From the NCBI GenBank assembly GCA_002427975.1, contig DIZT01000274.1, positions 1 through 12,936 on the forward strand: a stretch of DNA of 12,936 bases, given 5' to 3'. This DNA is from Micrococcaceae bacterium UBA6021 (GTDB lineage: Bacteria > Actinomycetota > Actinomycetes > Actinomycetales > Micrococcaceae). Shown here one piece after another: positions 12,799-12,936 of this stretch. Under the pieces are notes generated by a model. It made no database searches. It was not told the DNA's origin and was given only the letters and a program-made list of their open reading frames with translations. Each line of letters begins with the position of its first letter. Within the stretch, counting starts at the first letter, position 1. The translations under genes and the position numbers were made by a program.

Positions 12799-12936
12799 TC
12801 AGGTCCCGGGCCACTCACCCCGTTCCAGCAGTACCCGCTTGAGCAGGTCCGCACGGTCCGTCACGATCCCGTCCACGCCGAGGTCCAGCAGCCGGTGCAT
12901 TTCGGCGGGGTCGTTGATGGTCCACACATGGACCAC
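12799..12936 (-). CDS. Glycerophosphodiester phosphodiesterase, C-terminal 45 residues (rest outside window)
   Basis: The minus strand is open from the window edge to the TGA at 12799-12801. It reads [33 protein letters not shown]. The pairs VWTIND and [11 protein letters not shown] are the hallmark last strands of the GDPD TIM barrel (GlpQ/UgpQ family). These enzymes cleave glycerophosphodiesters into glycerol-3-phosphate and an alcohol. The catalytic HR..GD..ENT and metal residues lie outside the window, so activity and location (signal peptide or not) cannot be judged. It is convergent with the EAL gene. Confidence 0.88.
   Translation of the reverse strand: MVHVWTINDPAEMHRLLDLGVDGIVTDRADLLKRVLLERGEWPGT

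Overview
The window is GC-rich with dense, short-spaced genes. Its gene families (GAF-ANTAR regulator, DUF6328-type membrane protein, DUF7793/STAS-like protein, actinobacterial GGDEF/EAL signalling proteins) point to a high-GC actinobacterium, most likely Micrococcaceae (Arthrobacter/Pseudarthrobacter-like). The genus is an inference from protein style; there is no rRNA or other marker here. No tRNA, rRNA, CRISPR array, insertion sequence or phage gene was seen, and it reads as ordinary chromosome.

Layout. 1-366 (+) is the 3' end of phosphoglucomutase, closed by a long bidirectional hairpin. 483-1088 (-) is a RutE-type nitroreductase, divergent from 1276-2628 (+), a RutG-type pyrimidine permease; this pair is a fragment of the Rut uracil pathway. 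2672-4227 (-) is a translationally coupled pair, a GAF protein with an unusual ANTAR-like tail followed by an SGNH/GDSL hydrolase. 4421-4936 (-) encodes a very acidic, probably disordered protein and is divergent from 5103-5603 (+), a small DUF6328-like membrane protein; the two share an intergenic inverted repeat around AGTATACT. 5702-6826 (-) is glycerate kinase, 6899-7723 (-) a SAM methyltransferase that looks leaderless, and 7791-8177 (-) a small STAS-like protein.

8282-12726 (+) is the main feature. Three consecutive signalling genes encode a soluble REC-like/GAF/histidine kinase, a soluble HAMP-like/GGDEF/EAL protein with both active sites intact, and a stand-alone EAL protein with an altered loop 6. 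Together they look like a cytoplasmic two-component/cyclic-di-GMP module. It has no separate response regulator, and the kinase's receiver domain is shortened. A 174-base gap before the last gene is AT-richer than its surroundings and full of competing inverted repeats. The window ends in the 3' part of a glycerophosphodiester phosphodiesterase gene (12799-12936, -).

The least expected items are the orphan rutE/rutG pair, the kinase/GGDEF-EAL/EAL module with its degenerate domains, the structured leader before the last EAL gene, the altered ANTAR domain, and the AGTATACT element. None is clearly a wholly new system from sequence alone.
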